DNA of 31,717 nucleotides, taken from contig CAAGFE010000094.1 of assembly GCA_900769075.1 (NCBI GenBank), forward strand, positions 1 to 31,717. Direction: 5' to 3'. Source of the DNA: Clostridia bacterium (GTDB lineage: Bacteria; Bacillota; Clostridia; Christensenellales; Aristaeellaceae). Of this stretch, positions 1 through 6,396 are shown in pieces (the first letter of the stretch is position 1; each line of letters opens with the position of its first letter). Both the position numbers and the translations under genes were made by a program. The notes beneath the pieces are model-generated. The model did no database searches, was not told the DNA's origin, and saw only the letters and a program-made list of their open reading frames with translations.

Positions 1-138
1 CTGATCGCAGATCGGTTCGGCTGCCGCTTCGAGGATGCGCTTGGCCGTCCGGGCGCCCGCACCATCCGCATCCATAGCGGAAGCCATCTGCGCTATGTCG
101 GTCATCAGCTCACCGAAGCCCTGTGTGTCAAGGGGCAT
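1..138 (-). CDS. HK97 gp10-like phage protein, partial
   Basis: This is the N-terminal 46 residues of a protein that runs off the left edge. The start ATG at 138 overlaps the end of the upstream gene by 11 bases, as is usual in phage structural operons. The N-terminus (motif GFGELMTDIAQMA, then a helix with TAKRILEAAAEPI) resembles the HK97 gp10 family of head-tail or tail-completion proteins, whose N-termini read like G-F-x-E-L followed by a helix leading to A-x-P-I. Family assignment rests on this pattern and on position next to a head closure gene. The fragment is too short to be certain. Confidence 0.6.
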   Translation of the reverse strand, partial: MPLDTQGFGELMTDIAQMASAMDADGAGARTAKRILEAAAEPICDQ

Positions 139-496
139 CCAGCTCCACCTCCTCGTACAGGCACCACGTCCATTGGATCGTGTACTGCTTGGTGGCAGTG
201 TCGTAGGCTGGCTGATTGTAGCCCTTATCAGATTCCTCGACGATGGAAAACCCGGCTGCATACATGGCGCTGCGGATGCGCTTTGCCATAGCAGTCGGGT
301 CAATGTCGCTCCAGAGATTCAGATAGACATAGGTGCGGAATGACTGCACATGATCGTCCTGATGCGCGTCCTCTGTTTTCGTGGTCGAGTACACGATATA
401 CTGAGCAGGCGGATTCTGATTGGGCGATGTTGCCCGCCACACGCCCGCCATGACGGGAATGCCGATATTCCGCAGCGCATTCTGTACCTGCTTCAT
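128..496 (-). CDS. Phage tail/head-tail completion protein (DUF3168-like)
   Basis: A 122-residue protein starting at the ATG at 496, which overlaps the stop of the head closure gene by four bases (ATGA). It opens with an amphipathic helix (MKQVQNALRNIGIPVMAG), has a central strand region with YIVYSTTK, and then RTYVYLNLWSDIDP followed by a helix (AKRIRSAMYAAGF) and a final YTIQWTWCLYEEVELD strand. Length and pattern fit the DUF3168/gp17-like tail completion proteins next to head closure and gp10 genes in siphophages. A longer open frame extends upstream, but the spacing and overlap favour this start. Family assignment is by pattern only. Confidence 0.6.
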   Translation of the reverse strand: MKQVQNALRNIGIPVMAGVWRATSPNQNPPAQYIVYSTTKTEDAHQDDHVQSFRTYVYLNLWSDIDPTAMAKRIRSAMYAAGFSIVEESDKGYNQPAYDTATKQYTIQWTWCLYEEVELDAP

Positions 497-852
497 CCGC
501 TCACCCCTTCGGACAGGGATGCCTTCAGGCCCAGATAGTCGCGCCGGAAGCCGTATTCGCCCAGCGTGGAGATGATCCACTTCTTTCCGCGGAACTTCAC
601 CCACATGCCCGGCACCACATCGGCCCGGTAGCGAATGGTGAAGTTGATCACGGCTTCCGTGTTCATCACGTCCGCGCTGCGGTAATGCTGGTTCCCGGCA
701 TCCGTTGCGTCTGCCCACACCCGGCACAGCACGATGTCCTCGGCATCTGGATAGCCGTTTTCATTGACCGTGCTCTGGGTATAGCCGATTTCGATGCGAT
801 GCCGGAGGTTCCCGGGGTGCGGTGAGCCGTCGAAGTTCTTGTAGCCACGCAA
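493..852 (-). CDS. Phage head closure / head-tail adaptor protein
   Basis: A 119-residue protein of the phage head-tail joining family (PF05521 type). The hallmark is the N-terminal PGNLRHRIEIGY segment, followed by ADIVLCRVWADA-like spacing and RYRADVVPGMWVKFRGKKW near residues 75-92, which matches the usual R-Y-R...I-x-x-x-M-R-V-x-y-x-G-x-x-y pattern. An in-frame TGA lies two codons upstream, so the start must be the TTG at 850-852, with GGCGGTGA as ribosome binding site a few bases upstream. These proteins plug the connector after DNA packaging. It is the first gene of a translationally coupled trio (ATGA with the next gene). Confidence 0.8.
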   Translation of the reverse strand: MRGYKNFDGSPHPGNLRHRIEIGYTQSTVNENGYPDAEDIVLCRVWADATDAGNQHYRSADVMNTEAVINFTIRYRADVVPGMWVKFRGKKWIISTLGEYGFRRDYLGLKASLSEGVSG

Positions 853-873
853 GAATCATCACCGCCTTTTGAG

Positions 874-946
874 GTCGGGCGGCAGCCCGACTAACGAGAG
901 CGATTGCTTGCAATCGCCGAGTGTACCCAGCGCTGCTTCAGCAGTG
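874..946. repeat. Three tandem hairpins between phage genes
   Basis: Three perfect or near-perfect inverted repeats sit head to tail: GTCGGGC/GCCCGAC with a GGCA loop (874-891), GCGATTGC/GCAATCGC (900-917), and CGCTGC/GCAGTG with a TTCA loop and one wobble (931-946). None is followed by a T-run on either strand, so they do not look like intrinsic terminators. They lie in the roughly 100-base spacer upstream of the TTG start of the head closure gene, where phage structural genes normally abut. Function is unknown; mRNA processing or a REP-like element are possible. Confidence 0.5.
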
Positions 947-955
947 ATGGGCGAA

Positions 956-1009
956 TCAGAACATCTTATCGACTGCGCGGTAAGGGTACAGCAGATTGTG
1001 GAAGGCCGT
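956..1009 (-). pseudogene. Possible C-terminal end of phage head-tail connector
   Basis: Reading leftward, an open frame ends at a TGA at 956-958 with the peptide FHNLLYPYRAVDKMF. A short L-L-x-P-Y-R-A tail is common at the C-terminus of gp6-like head-tail connector proteins, and the connector is the gene expected just upstream of head closure. Upstream of about position 1010 the same DNA is better explained as plus-strand coding sequence of a different, AT-rich gene. This would therefore be the last dozen or so codons of a truncated connector at a recombination junction. The evidence is short and the call is tentative. Confidence 0.3.
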
Positions 1010-1406
1010 CATCATGGCGTTGTATACAGTGTATTTGTTGACACTCGCCGGGGAAAAGCTGTTTAACATGGAAAGGTCATATAAGGCCGTGTGCGAGGAT
1101 AAGGCGATGGAAATATGCCAGTCGGATATCGTATCGGACAACGATCAATTTAAGACGATTGCAACCAGCGGACATAACCCAAGAAGATTTGTTTCGTTCA
1201 ATCAAGCAAGATTCGATCGCATGAAAGAGCCGGAAACCCGTATTCAAATGGCTGGTACTTTCAGGCTTACTTTGGATGCTAATGGCCACATAGATACATC
1301 GACACCTGATATGGTAGAAAAACTGATAAAGGTCTTATGCAACAAAGGAATGGTAGATCCTTTTGACAATGTTCCGGTTGAGGTGTCCGGCGCAAGTAGG
1401 TGGTAA
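996..1406 (+). CDS. Truncated protein, possible KwaB (DUF4868) C-terminus
   Basis: An open frame of 136 codons with no convincing start or ribosome binding site; the frame opens after a TAA at 981-983, and candidate starts are TTG 996 and ATG 1014. Composition is visibly more AT-rich than the metabolic genes. The part from about residue 9 (VYLLTLAGEKLFNMERSYKA) through helices to FRLTLDANGHID, TPDMVEKLIKVLCNKGMVDP and a final VEVSGASR resembles the C-terminal half of DUF4868/KwaB proteins: a strand before a Phe-rich helix, a basic helix, then a strand-helix end with a residue set like the end of KwaB. It would be a 5'-deleted remnant of a roughly 315-residue protein. The next gene, a four-helix membrane protein two bases downstream, is what would be expected of a KwaA partner. 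This is recognised from memory of the pattern, not proven. Confidence 0.35.
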   Translation: MWKAVIMALYTVYLLTLAGEKLFNMERSYKAVCEDKAMEICQSDIVSDNDQFKTIATSGHNPRRFVSFNQARFDRMKEPETRIQMAGTFRLTLDANGHIDTSTPDMVEKLIKVLCNKGMVDPFDNVPVEVSGASRW

Positions 1407-1408
1407 CG

Positions 1409-1975
1409 ATGAAGAAGCTGTTTAGATTAAGTACTTTCTTTGTGTCATACACACCTCTATGGCTATCAATTGTTTACATTGATCTCATGAATATTTTTTA
1501 TCATAAAACGCCGAGTCCATGGACGGAAATCATAAGTGTTAGTTGTATTTGCATTGCATATTTAATTTCTGTGCCAAACATGATCTTAACCATGCGGAAA
1601 CTGGGTAAAGAAAACTCAGAGCAACTGCAAATAAAGTCAGTAAGTGAACAGAAAACTGCATCGCTGGAATACATGTTGTCTTTTGTACTTCCGATGTTTG
1701 CTTTTGAGTTCACACAATGGGAAACCGTTATACTTTTCATCTTATATTTTGCTGTACTCTCTTATTTAACTTTGAAGCACAATCTTTTAGTAGCCAACAT
1801 CGTGTTCGAGGTGCTGCATTATCAATTCTATGATGTAACCGCAATAAATGGTTATAACATTGAAACAAAGAGAGAAGTTATCAGCAAAAGACCCCTTGAA
1901 AATCTTCAGGCAGAGGACATCTTCCTGCGTTCCATGAACAACGGATTTTGGTGTGATGTCACGGACCGACAATAG
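1409..1975 (+). CDS. Four-helix membrane protein, possibly KwaA-like
   Basis: A 188-residue protein. I chose ATG 1409, two bases after the previous stop, with AGGTGG as ribosome binding site six bases upstream, over the in-frame GTG at 1400. Hydrophobic segments lie at about residues 7-29, 40-61, 85-102 and 105-130, with charged linkers and a cytoplasmic tail from about 131 to 188 containing FEVLHYQFYDV and a basic ISKRP segment. Four membrane helices plus a short cytosolic tail is the topology described for KwaA, the membrane sensor of the Kiwa anti-phage system, and the upstream gene could be a KwaB remnant. I do not recognise a diagnostic sequence motif, so an unknown membrane protein is the safe name. 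It is AT-rich relative to the flanks, suggesting transfer. Confidence 0.5.
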   Translation: MKKLFRLSTFFVSYTPLWLSIVYIDLMNIFYHKTPSPWTEIISVSCICIAYLISVPNMILTMRKLGKENSEQLQIKSVSEQKTASLEYMLSFVLPMFAFEFTQWETVILFILYFAVLSYLTLKHNLLVANIVFEVLHYQFYDVTAINGYNIETKREVISKRPLENLQAEDIFLRSMNNGFWCDVTDRQ

Positions 1976-1990
1976 CAAAACGAGAGATCT

Positions 1991-2242
1991 GTGCTGCCTG
2001 ACGAAAGCATATGGATTGGAGCAGATTCATATAAGCCAATACTGCCATCATTCTATGAAGCAGAAACAGAAGAGCCAGAATCTTCTTCCATGGTATATAT
2101 TGGCAATAAGAATTCAAAGAAATTCCATTATGCAAACTGCTCTTCCGTTAGGGATATGAAGGAAAAGAATAAGGTCGAACTCAGTACACGGGAAGAGGCC
2201 ATAGAAAAAGGGTATGTGCCTTGCAAAATCTGCAATCCATAA
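1991..2242 (+). CDS. Small Ada-like zinc-binding domain protein
   Basis: Up to 83 residues from GTG 1991; an internal ATG at 2090 would give only the domain. The C-terminal 50 residues form the Ada-like metal-binding module seen at the end of some nucleases and cell-surface proteins: YIGNKNSKKFHYANC, then a basic helix with a TREEAIEKGY turn and a closing PCKICNP. The H-x-x-x-C and C-x-x-C pairs would bind zinc. No catalytic domain accompanies it. The frame is the same as that of the preceding membrane protein, separated only by the TAG at 1973-1975 and five further codons, so this may be the detached tail of a longer product. It is followed by a strong terminator. Confidence 0.55.
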   Translation: MLPDESIWIGADSYKPILPSFYEAETEEPESSSMVYIGNKNSKKFHYANCSSVRDMKEKNKVELSTREEAIEKGYVPCKICNP

Positions 2243-2263
2243 CACTACACGATAAACCCATAT

Positions 2264-2305
2264 CGCTACACGATTGCCCCAACAATCGTGTAGCGTTTTC
2301 TTTTT
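2264..2305 (+). terminator. Strong intrinsic terminator
   Basis: A perfect 13-bp stem (CGCTACACGATTG paired with its complement, six-base loop CCCCAA) is followed by TTTTCTTTTT on the plus strand. It closes the AT-rich unit 996-2242. The bases ACTACACGAT also occur just upstream (2244-2253) as a partial direct copy of the stem. Confidence 0.9.
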
Positions 2306-2440
2306 CTGTACATGTTGCACGCTGACAACAGCATACGGCCTAATGGTATAAGGACCAGCGAGAAAGTGAAACACCTCGCAAGTCCTCGTTTATTAGGCTT
2401 TTCCATACTTGGGTTCATATTCGCCTGTATCAAAGACGCC
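2306..2440. other. Non-coding stretch and probable junction
   Basis: Nothing I can support as a gene. The stretch joins the AT-rich unit to the high-GC metabolic operon. The reading frame of the racemase continues upstream through it to an ATG at 2312, but the encoded peptide (for example LLGFSILGFIFACI) has no resemblance to the N-terminus of that family, so the boundary is near 2436-2450. No clear direct repeats, target duplication or attachment-site core could be seen by eye. Confidence 0.4.
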
Positions 2441-3361
2441 ACTTTGATAGAGAAAAAGGCGTTTCTGACAGCGCACTACGAGGATCTCCGCTCCGCGCTG
2501 ATGCTGGAGCCCCGGGGACACCGGGACATGTTCGGCGCGCTGCTGACCAAGCCGGTTCACAGGGAGGCGGACATCGGCGTCATCTTCATGGATACCGGCG
2601 GATACCTGAACATGTGCGGGCACGGCAGCATGAGGGCCGCCACCGTGATCGTGGAGACCGGCCTGAAGGAGGCCACCGAGCCCTATACGGAGGTCGTGCT
2701 TGACACGCCCTCGGGGCTGATTCGCACCCGGGTGCATGTGGAAAACGGCAGGGCCCGGGAGGTCAGCATTCTGAACGTACCCTCCTTCCTGTACCGGGAG
2801 GGGCTGCGAATCACCCTCCCCCCATGGGGTGAAATCAAGTTTGACATTTCCTTCGGCGGTTCCTTCTTTGCGCTGGTCGACGCCGACCGGCTCGGCCTGA
2901 CGCTGGATCTGGAGCACATCGCCACGATCGAGACGCTGGGCATGGCCATCCTGGCGGAAATCAACCGAACCATCCCCGTCCGGCATCCGACCCTGCACAT
3001 TCACAGCGTGGATCTATTCGAATTCTATGCAGGCACCTCTGCCAAGGGGGCGACCATGAAAAACTGCGTTGTCTTTGGGGACGGTCAGATTGACCGCAGC
3101 CCCTGCGGCACGGGCACCAGCGCAAAGCTTGCGGCACTGTGCGCAAAGGGCGCATGGAAGCTGGGAGAGTCCTTCTATTACGAAAGCATCACGGGCACTG
3201 TGTTCCGCGCGGTTGCGGTGCAGGAAACGGAGATACCGGGGTTCAGGGCCATTGTGCCCGAGATCACCGGCAGCGCCTATCTGACGGGGATCAGCCAGTG
3301 GATTCTGGATGAGGACGATCCCCAGGTCAACGGTTTTCTGCTCAAAAGCCACAACCCCTGA
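2312..3361 (+). CDS. Proline racemase family protein, 5'-truncated
   Basis: Homology starts near codon 43 of this frame (ATLIEKKAFL, about position 2438) and runs to the stop. The family's catalytic thiols are both present: the MCGHGS motif (C102 of this frame) and SPCGTGTSA (C265). The MCGHGS form and the FMDTGGYLNM and EPRGHRDMFGA blocks fit proline racemase/hydroxyproline epimerase-type enzymes, which invert the alpha-carbon with two cysteines and no cofactor; D-proline feeds Stickland fermentation. About 35 N-terminal residues are missing, including the D-x-H-T-x-G-E-P segment that helps form the active site. The DNA upstream encodes an unrelated peptide instead, so the gene is broken and probably inactive. 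An aminotransferase of ornithine/proline metabolism follows 78 bases downstream. Confidence 0.85.
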   Translation: MLHADNSIRPNGIRTSEKVKHLASPRLLGFSILGFIFACIKDATLIEKKAFLTAHYEDLRSALMLEPRGHRDMFGALLTKPVHREADIGVIFMDTGGYLNMCGHGSMRAATVIVETGLKEATEPYTEVVLDTPSGLIRTRVHVENGRAREVSILNVPSFLYREGLRITLPPWGEIKFDISFGGSFFALVDADRLGLTLDLEHIATIETLGMAILAEINRTIPVRHPTLHIHSVDLFEFYAGTSAKGATMKNCVVFGDGQIDRSPCGTGTSAKLAALCAKGAWKLGESFYYESITGTVFRAVAVQETEIPGFRAIVPEITGSAYLTGISQWILDEDDPQVNGFLLKSHNP

Positions 3362-3439
3362 AGCTGAGGCATCGGCCATCGGAGATGGCGCAAAGCAGGC
3401 TGAAACCCATAACAGACCATAAAACAGGAGGAAAAACAG

Positions 3440-4654
3440 ATGAAGCTCAAAGACACCGGCCTGACGGCCCAGGACATCAAGGACAAGGTCAGCCGCTACA
3501 TGATCGAAACCTATGACCGTTTCGACTTCCTGGCCGAAACGGCCAAGGATCAGTACATCTACGATGAGAACGGCGTGCCCTATCTGGACTTCTACGCGGG
3601 CATCGCCGTCAACTCCGCGGGCAGCTGCAACGACCGGGTGGTGGCTGCCGTCCGGGATCAGGTGGGCGACATCTTGCACACCTTCAACTATCCCTACACC
3701 ATTCCCCAGGCGCTGCTGGCGGAAAAGGTCTGCACCACCCTTGGCATGAACAAGATCTTCTTCCAGAACTCCGGCACCGAGGCGAATGAGGCCATGATCA
3801 AGATGGCCCGCAAATATGGTGTTGAAAAATATGGCGCCAGCCGTTATCATATTGTTACCGCCTCCATGGGCTTCCATGGGCGTACCTTCGGCTCCATGTC
3901 CGCCACCAGTCAGCCCCACAACGGCTGTCAGATCGGATTCGGCCCCATGACCCAGGGCTTCTCCTACGCGGAGTACAACAACCTCCAGGCCTTCCGGGAC
4001 GCCTGCACCAAGGACACCATCGCCATCATGGTGGAGCCGGTGCAGGGCGAGGGCGGTGTACACCCTGCGACCCAGGAGTTCATGACGGGGCTGCGCCGCC
4101 TCTGCGACGAGAACGATATGCTTCTGCTGCTGGATGAGGTGCAGAACGGCTGGTGCAGAACGGGCAATGTCATGTCCTTCATGAACTATGGCGTCAAACC
4201 GGACATTGTTTCCATGGCAAAGGCGATGGGCGGCGGCATGCCCATTGGCGCCATCTGCGCGACGGAGGAGGTCGCCAGGGCCTTCACCCGCGGCTCCCAC
4301 GGCACCACCTTCGGCGGCCATCCCGTGTGCTGCGCTGCGGCCCTGGCGGAAATCAACGAGCTGCTGGACCGGGATCTGGCAGGAAACGCCCGGAAGGTCG
4401 GAGCCTACTTCATGGACCGGCTGAAGACCCTCCCCCGGGTGAAGGAGGTTCGCGGTCAGGGCCTGCTGGTGGGCGTTGAGTTTGACGACAGCATCTCCGG
4501 CGTGGAGGTCAAGCACGGCTGCCTTGACAGGCATCTGCTCATCACCGCCATCGGTGCCCATACCATCCGCATGATTCCTCCGCTGATGGTGACGAAGGCT
4601 GACTGCGGCACGGCAACCGATATCATTCGGGAAACAATTGAGGCCCTGAGCTGA
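3440..4654 (+). CDS. Class III aminotransferase (acetylornithine/ornithine type)
   Basis: A 404-residue PLP enzyme. Visible landmarks are the phosphate-binding SGTEANEAMIK at 111-121, FHGRTFGS at 145-152, the Asp that pairs with the pyridine nitrogen in LLLLDEVQNGWCRTG (D232), the Schiff-base lysine in SMAKAMGGGMPIGA (K261), and TTFGGHP at 289-295. This is the ArgD/RocD subgroup: transamination of N-acetylornithine or ornithine (or a related omega-amine) with 2-oxoglutarate. Next to a proline racemase and a peptide importer, a catabolic ornithine-to-glutamate-semialdehyde role is as likely as arginine synthesis, and substrate cannot be read from sequence. The start ATG has an excellent ribosome binding site (AGGAGG, 9 bases upstream). 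Confidence 0.85.
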   Translation: MKLKDTGLTAQDIKDKVSRYMIETYDRFDFLAETAKDQYIYDENGVPYLDFYAGIAVNSAGSCNDRVVAAVRDQVGDILHTFNYPYTIPQALLAEKVCTTLGMNKIFFQNSGTEANEAMIKMARKYGVEKYGASRYHIVTASMGFHGRTFGSMSATSQPHNGCQIGFGPMTQGFSYAEYNNLQAFRDACTKDTIAIMVEPVQGEGGVHPATQEFMTGLRRLCDENDMLLLLDEVQNGWCRTGNVMSFMNYGVKPDIVSMAKAMGGGMPIGAICATEEVARAFTRGSHGTTFGGHPVCCAAALAEINELLDRDLAGNARKVGAYFMDRLKTLPRVKEVRGQGLLVGVEFDDSISGVEVKHGCLDRHLLITAIGAHTIRMIPPLMVTKADCGTATDIIRETIEALS

Positions 4655-4692
4655 CGGCGTTTCCCACCATCAAACGGAAAAGGGGAAGAATC

Positions 4693-6360
4693 ATGCATTT
4701 TCACGACATGCCCTATCAGCGGATACGGTACGAAGAGATTGAGGCGGACTATCAGGCGCTGTTTGAGGAGCTGCAGGCTGCGCGGTGCGAGGCTGACTGC
4801 CTTGCTGCGCTGAAGAAGTCCTACCGCCTGTCGGACAAAATGACGCCGATCGATTTGTGCTATGTGCGCCACGGCATAGATGTGAACGACCCGTTCTATG
4901 CCGAGGAACAGCGGTATTACGATGAAATCGGCCCGAAGATTTCCGCGCTCCAGCAGCAGTTTTACAAGCTGATGGTGGAATCCCCCTTCGCCGCTTTCTT
5001 TGAAGAAACGCTGGGTTCCTTTGCCTTTTCCATCCTCCGCACCAGTCTGAAGAGCGCCGACACCAGCCTGATCCCCTTCGAACAAAAAGAAAACATCCTG
5101 ATACACCGCTACACCCACTTGACGGCAAATGCCAAGGCAGATTACAATGGAAATCAGGTCAGCCGCAGCAGCCTGACCCGGGATCAGCAGTCGCCGGACC
5201 GGGCAGTGCGCCGCAGGGCTTACGAAGCAGCCGTTGCCTCCTGGGAGGCGCAGCGGGACGAGCTGGAGGACATCTTCGACCAGCTGGTGGAAAACCGCGA
5301 CCGTCAGGCGCGCATGCTGGGCTACCCCAGCTATGTGCCGCTGAGCTACCAGCGCATGAACCGAATCGGCTACACCCCGGAGGATGTCAGCCGCTTCCGG
5401 GAGCAGGTGAAGACCTGCCTGGTTCCCCTGGCCGCGGAACTGAACGAACGCCGCAGAAAGCGCCTGGGGCTTTCGCAGATGTATCCCTATGACGGCAGCG
5501 TGTACTTTCCCCAGGGGAATCCCACGCCGATGGGCGATGACCGGTTCTGCCTGGAGATGACCCGCCGGATGTACGCCAGATTGTCCCCCGAAACAAAGGA
5601 GTACATCGACTATGTGCTGGATAACGGCCTGTACGATGTGACCATGCGGGAGGGCAAGCAGTCGGGCGGCTACTGCATGCCGTTGGGCGCCGACCGCGTG
5701 CCGTTCATCTTCACTAACTTTGACGGCACCAGCGAAAACGCCTACATCATGACCCACGAGGGCGGACACGGCTTTTACTTCTTCCTCAAGCGCGGCGAGG
5801 AGATCCCGGAACGGGGCTGGTACACGCCGGAAATGGCGGAAACTCACGCCATGGCCATGGAATGCTTCACGGCCCCCTATATGGAGCTGTTCTTCGGCGA
5901 CCGCGCCGGGGACTACCGCGCCATGTACCTGGAAAAGGCGGTTTCCCTCATTCTCTACCAGTGTCAGCAGGACGAGTTCCAGCAGATCATCTATGACCAG
6001 CCCGGTCTGACAAAGCAGGAGCGCAACGACGTCTGGGCACGGCTGGAACAGGACTACTTCCCCTTCCGGGATTACCCCGGGGAGGAGCAGGGTCGGGTCG
6101 GGCATCGCTGGCAGAGGATCCCCCATGTGTTCCTGTGGCCCTTCTACGCCATTGACTATGCCCTGGCGCAGGTCTGCGCCCTGCAGTACCTCCGGTGGAT
6201 GAACGAGCGCCCCGGTGAAGCCTGGAACAGCTATCTCACCTTTCTCCGCGCTTCCGGGAACCAGAACTTCCCGGAGGCCCTTCGGACAGCCGGGCTGGAG
6301 AGCCCCTTTGACCCCGGCAGCCTGGAGAAGCTGATGAACTGGCTGCGCTCGCAGCTTTGA
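4693..6360 (+). CDS. M3 family oligoendopeptidase
   Basis: A 555-residue zinc metallopeptidase of family M3. The active site is THEGGHG with H355, E356 and H359, and the third zinc ligand is probably E383 in EMAETHAMAME. The N-terminal two thirds is helical, as in PepF/thimet-type enzymes that enclose short peptides in a deep channel. No signal peptide is present, so it should act in the cytoplasm on imported oligopeptides, which fits its place directly before a dipeptide/oligopeptide importer. It is slightly shorter than classical PepF (about 600). The ATG at 4693 follows a purine-rich AAAGGGGAAG sequence. Confidence 0.88.
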   Translation: MHFHDMPYQRIRYEEIEADYQALFEELQAARCEADCLAALKKSYRLSDKMTPIDLCYVRHGIDVNDPFYAEEQRYYDEIGPKISALQQQFYKLMVESPFAAFFEETLGSFAFSILRTSLKSADTSLIPFEQKENILIHRYTHLTANAKADYNGNQVSRSSLTRDQQSPDRAVRRRAYEAAVASWEAQRDELEDIFDQLVENRDRQARMLGYPSYVPLSYQRMNRIGYTPEDVSRFREQVKTCLVPLAAELNERRRKRLGLSQMYPYDGSVYFPQGNPTPMGDDRFCLEMTRRMYARLSPETKEYIDYVLDNGLYDVTMREGKQSGGYCMPLGADRVPFIFTNFDGTSENAYIMTHEGGHGFYFFLKRGEEIPERGWYTPEMAETHAMAMECFTAPYMELFFGDRAGDYRAMYLEKAVSLILYQCQQDEFQQIIYDQPGLTKQERNDVWARLEQDYFPFRDYPGEEQGRVGHRWQRIPHVFLWPFYAIDYALAQVCALQYLRWMNERPGEAWNSYLTFLRASGNQNFPEALRTAGLESPFDPGSLEKLMNWLRSQL

Positions 6361-6396
6361 TTCATATACCTGTGAAAAATACAAGGAGGCAAAAGT

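Noticed and set aside
853..955. Continuation of a phage protein ending LSLVGLPPDLKRR through the hairpin region
   Set aside because: The frame cannot be tied to a start or family, and the bases are dominated by three palindromes.
2312..2437. ATG 2312 as the true start of the racemase
   Set aside because: The 40 or so residues it adds are unlike the family N-terminus and there is no convincing ribosome binding site; it is kept only as the left limit of the open frame.
2395..2441. Minus-strand peptide ending VFDTGEYEPKYGKA that looks like a protein C-terminus
   Set aside because: Too short and spans the probable junction; no upstream coding sequence of its own, and the racemase on the other strand explains the bases beyond 2440.
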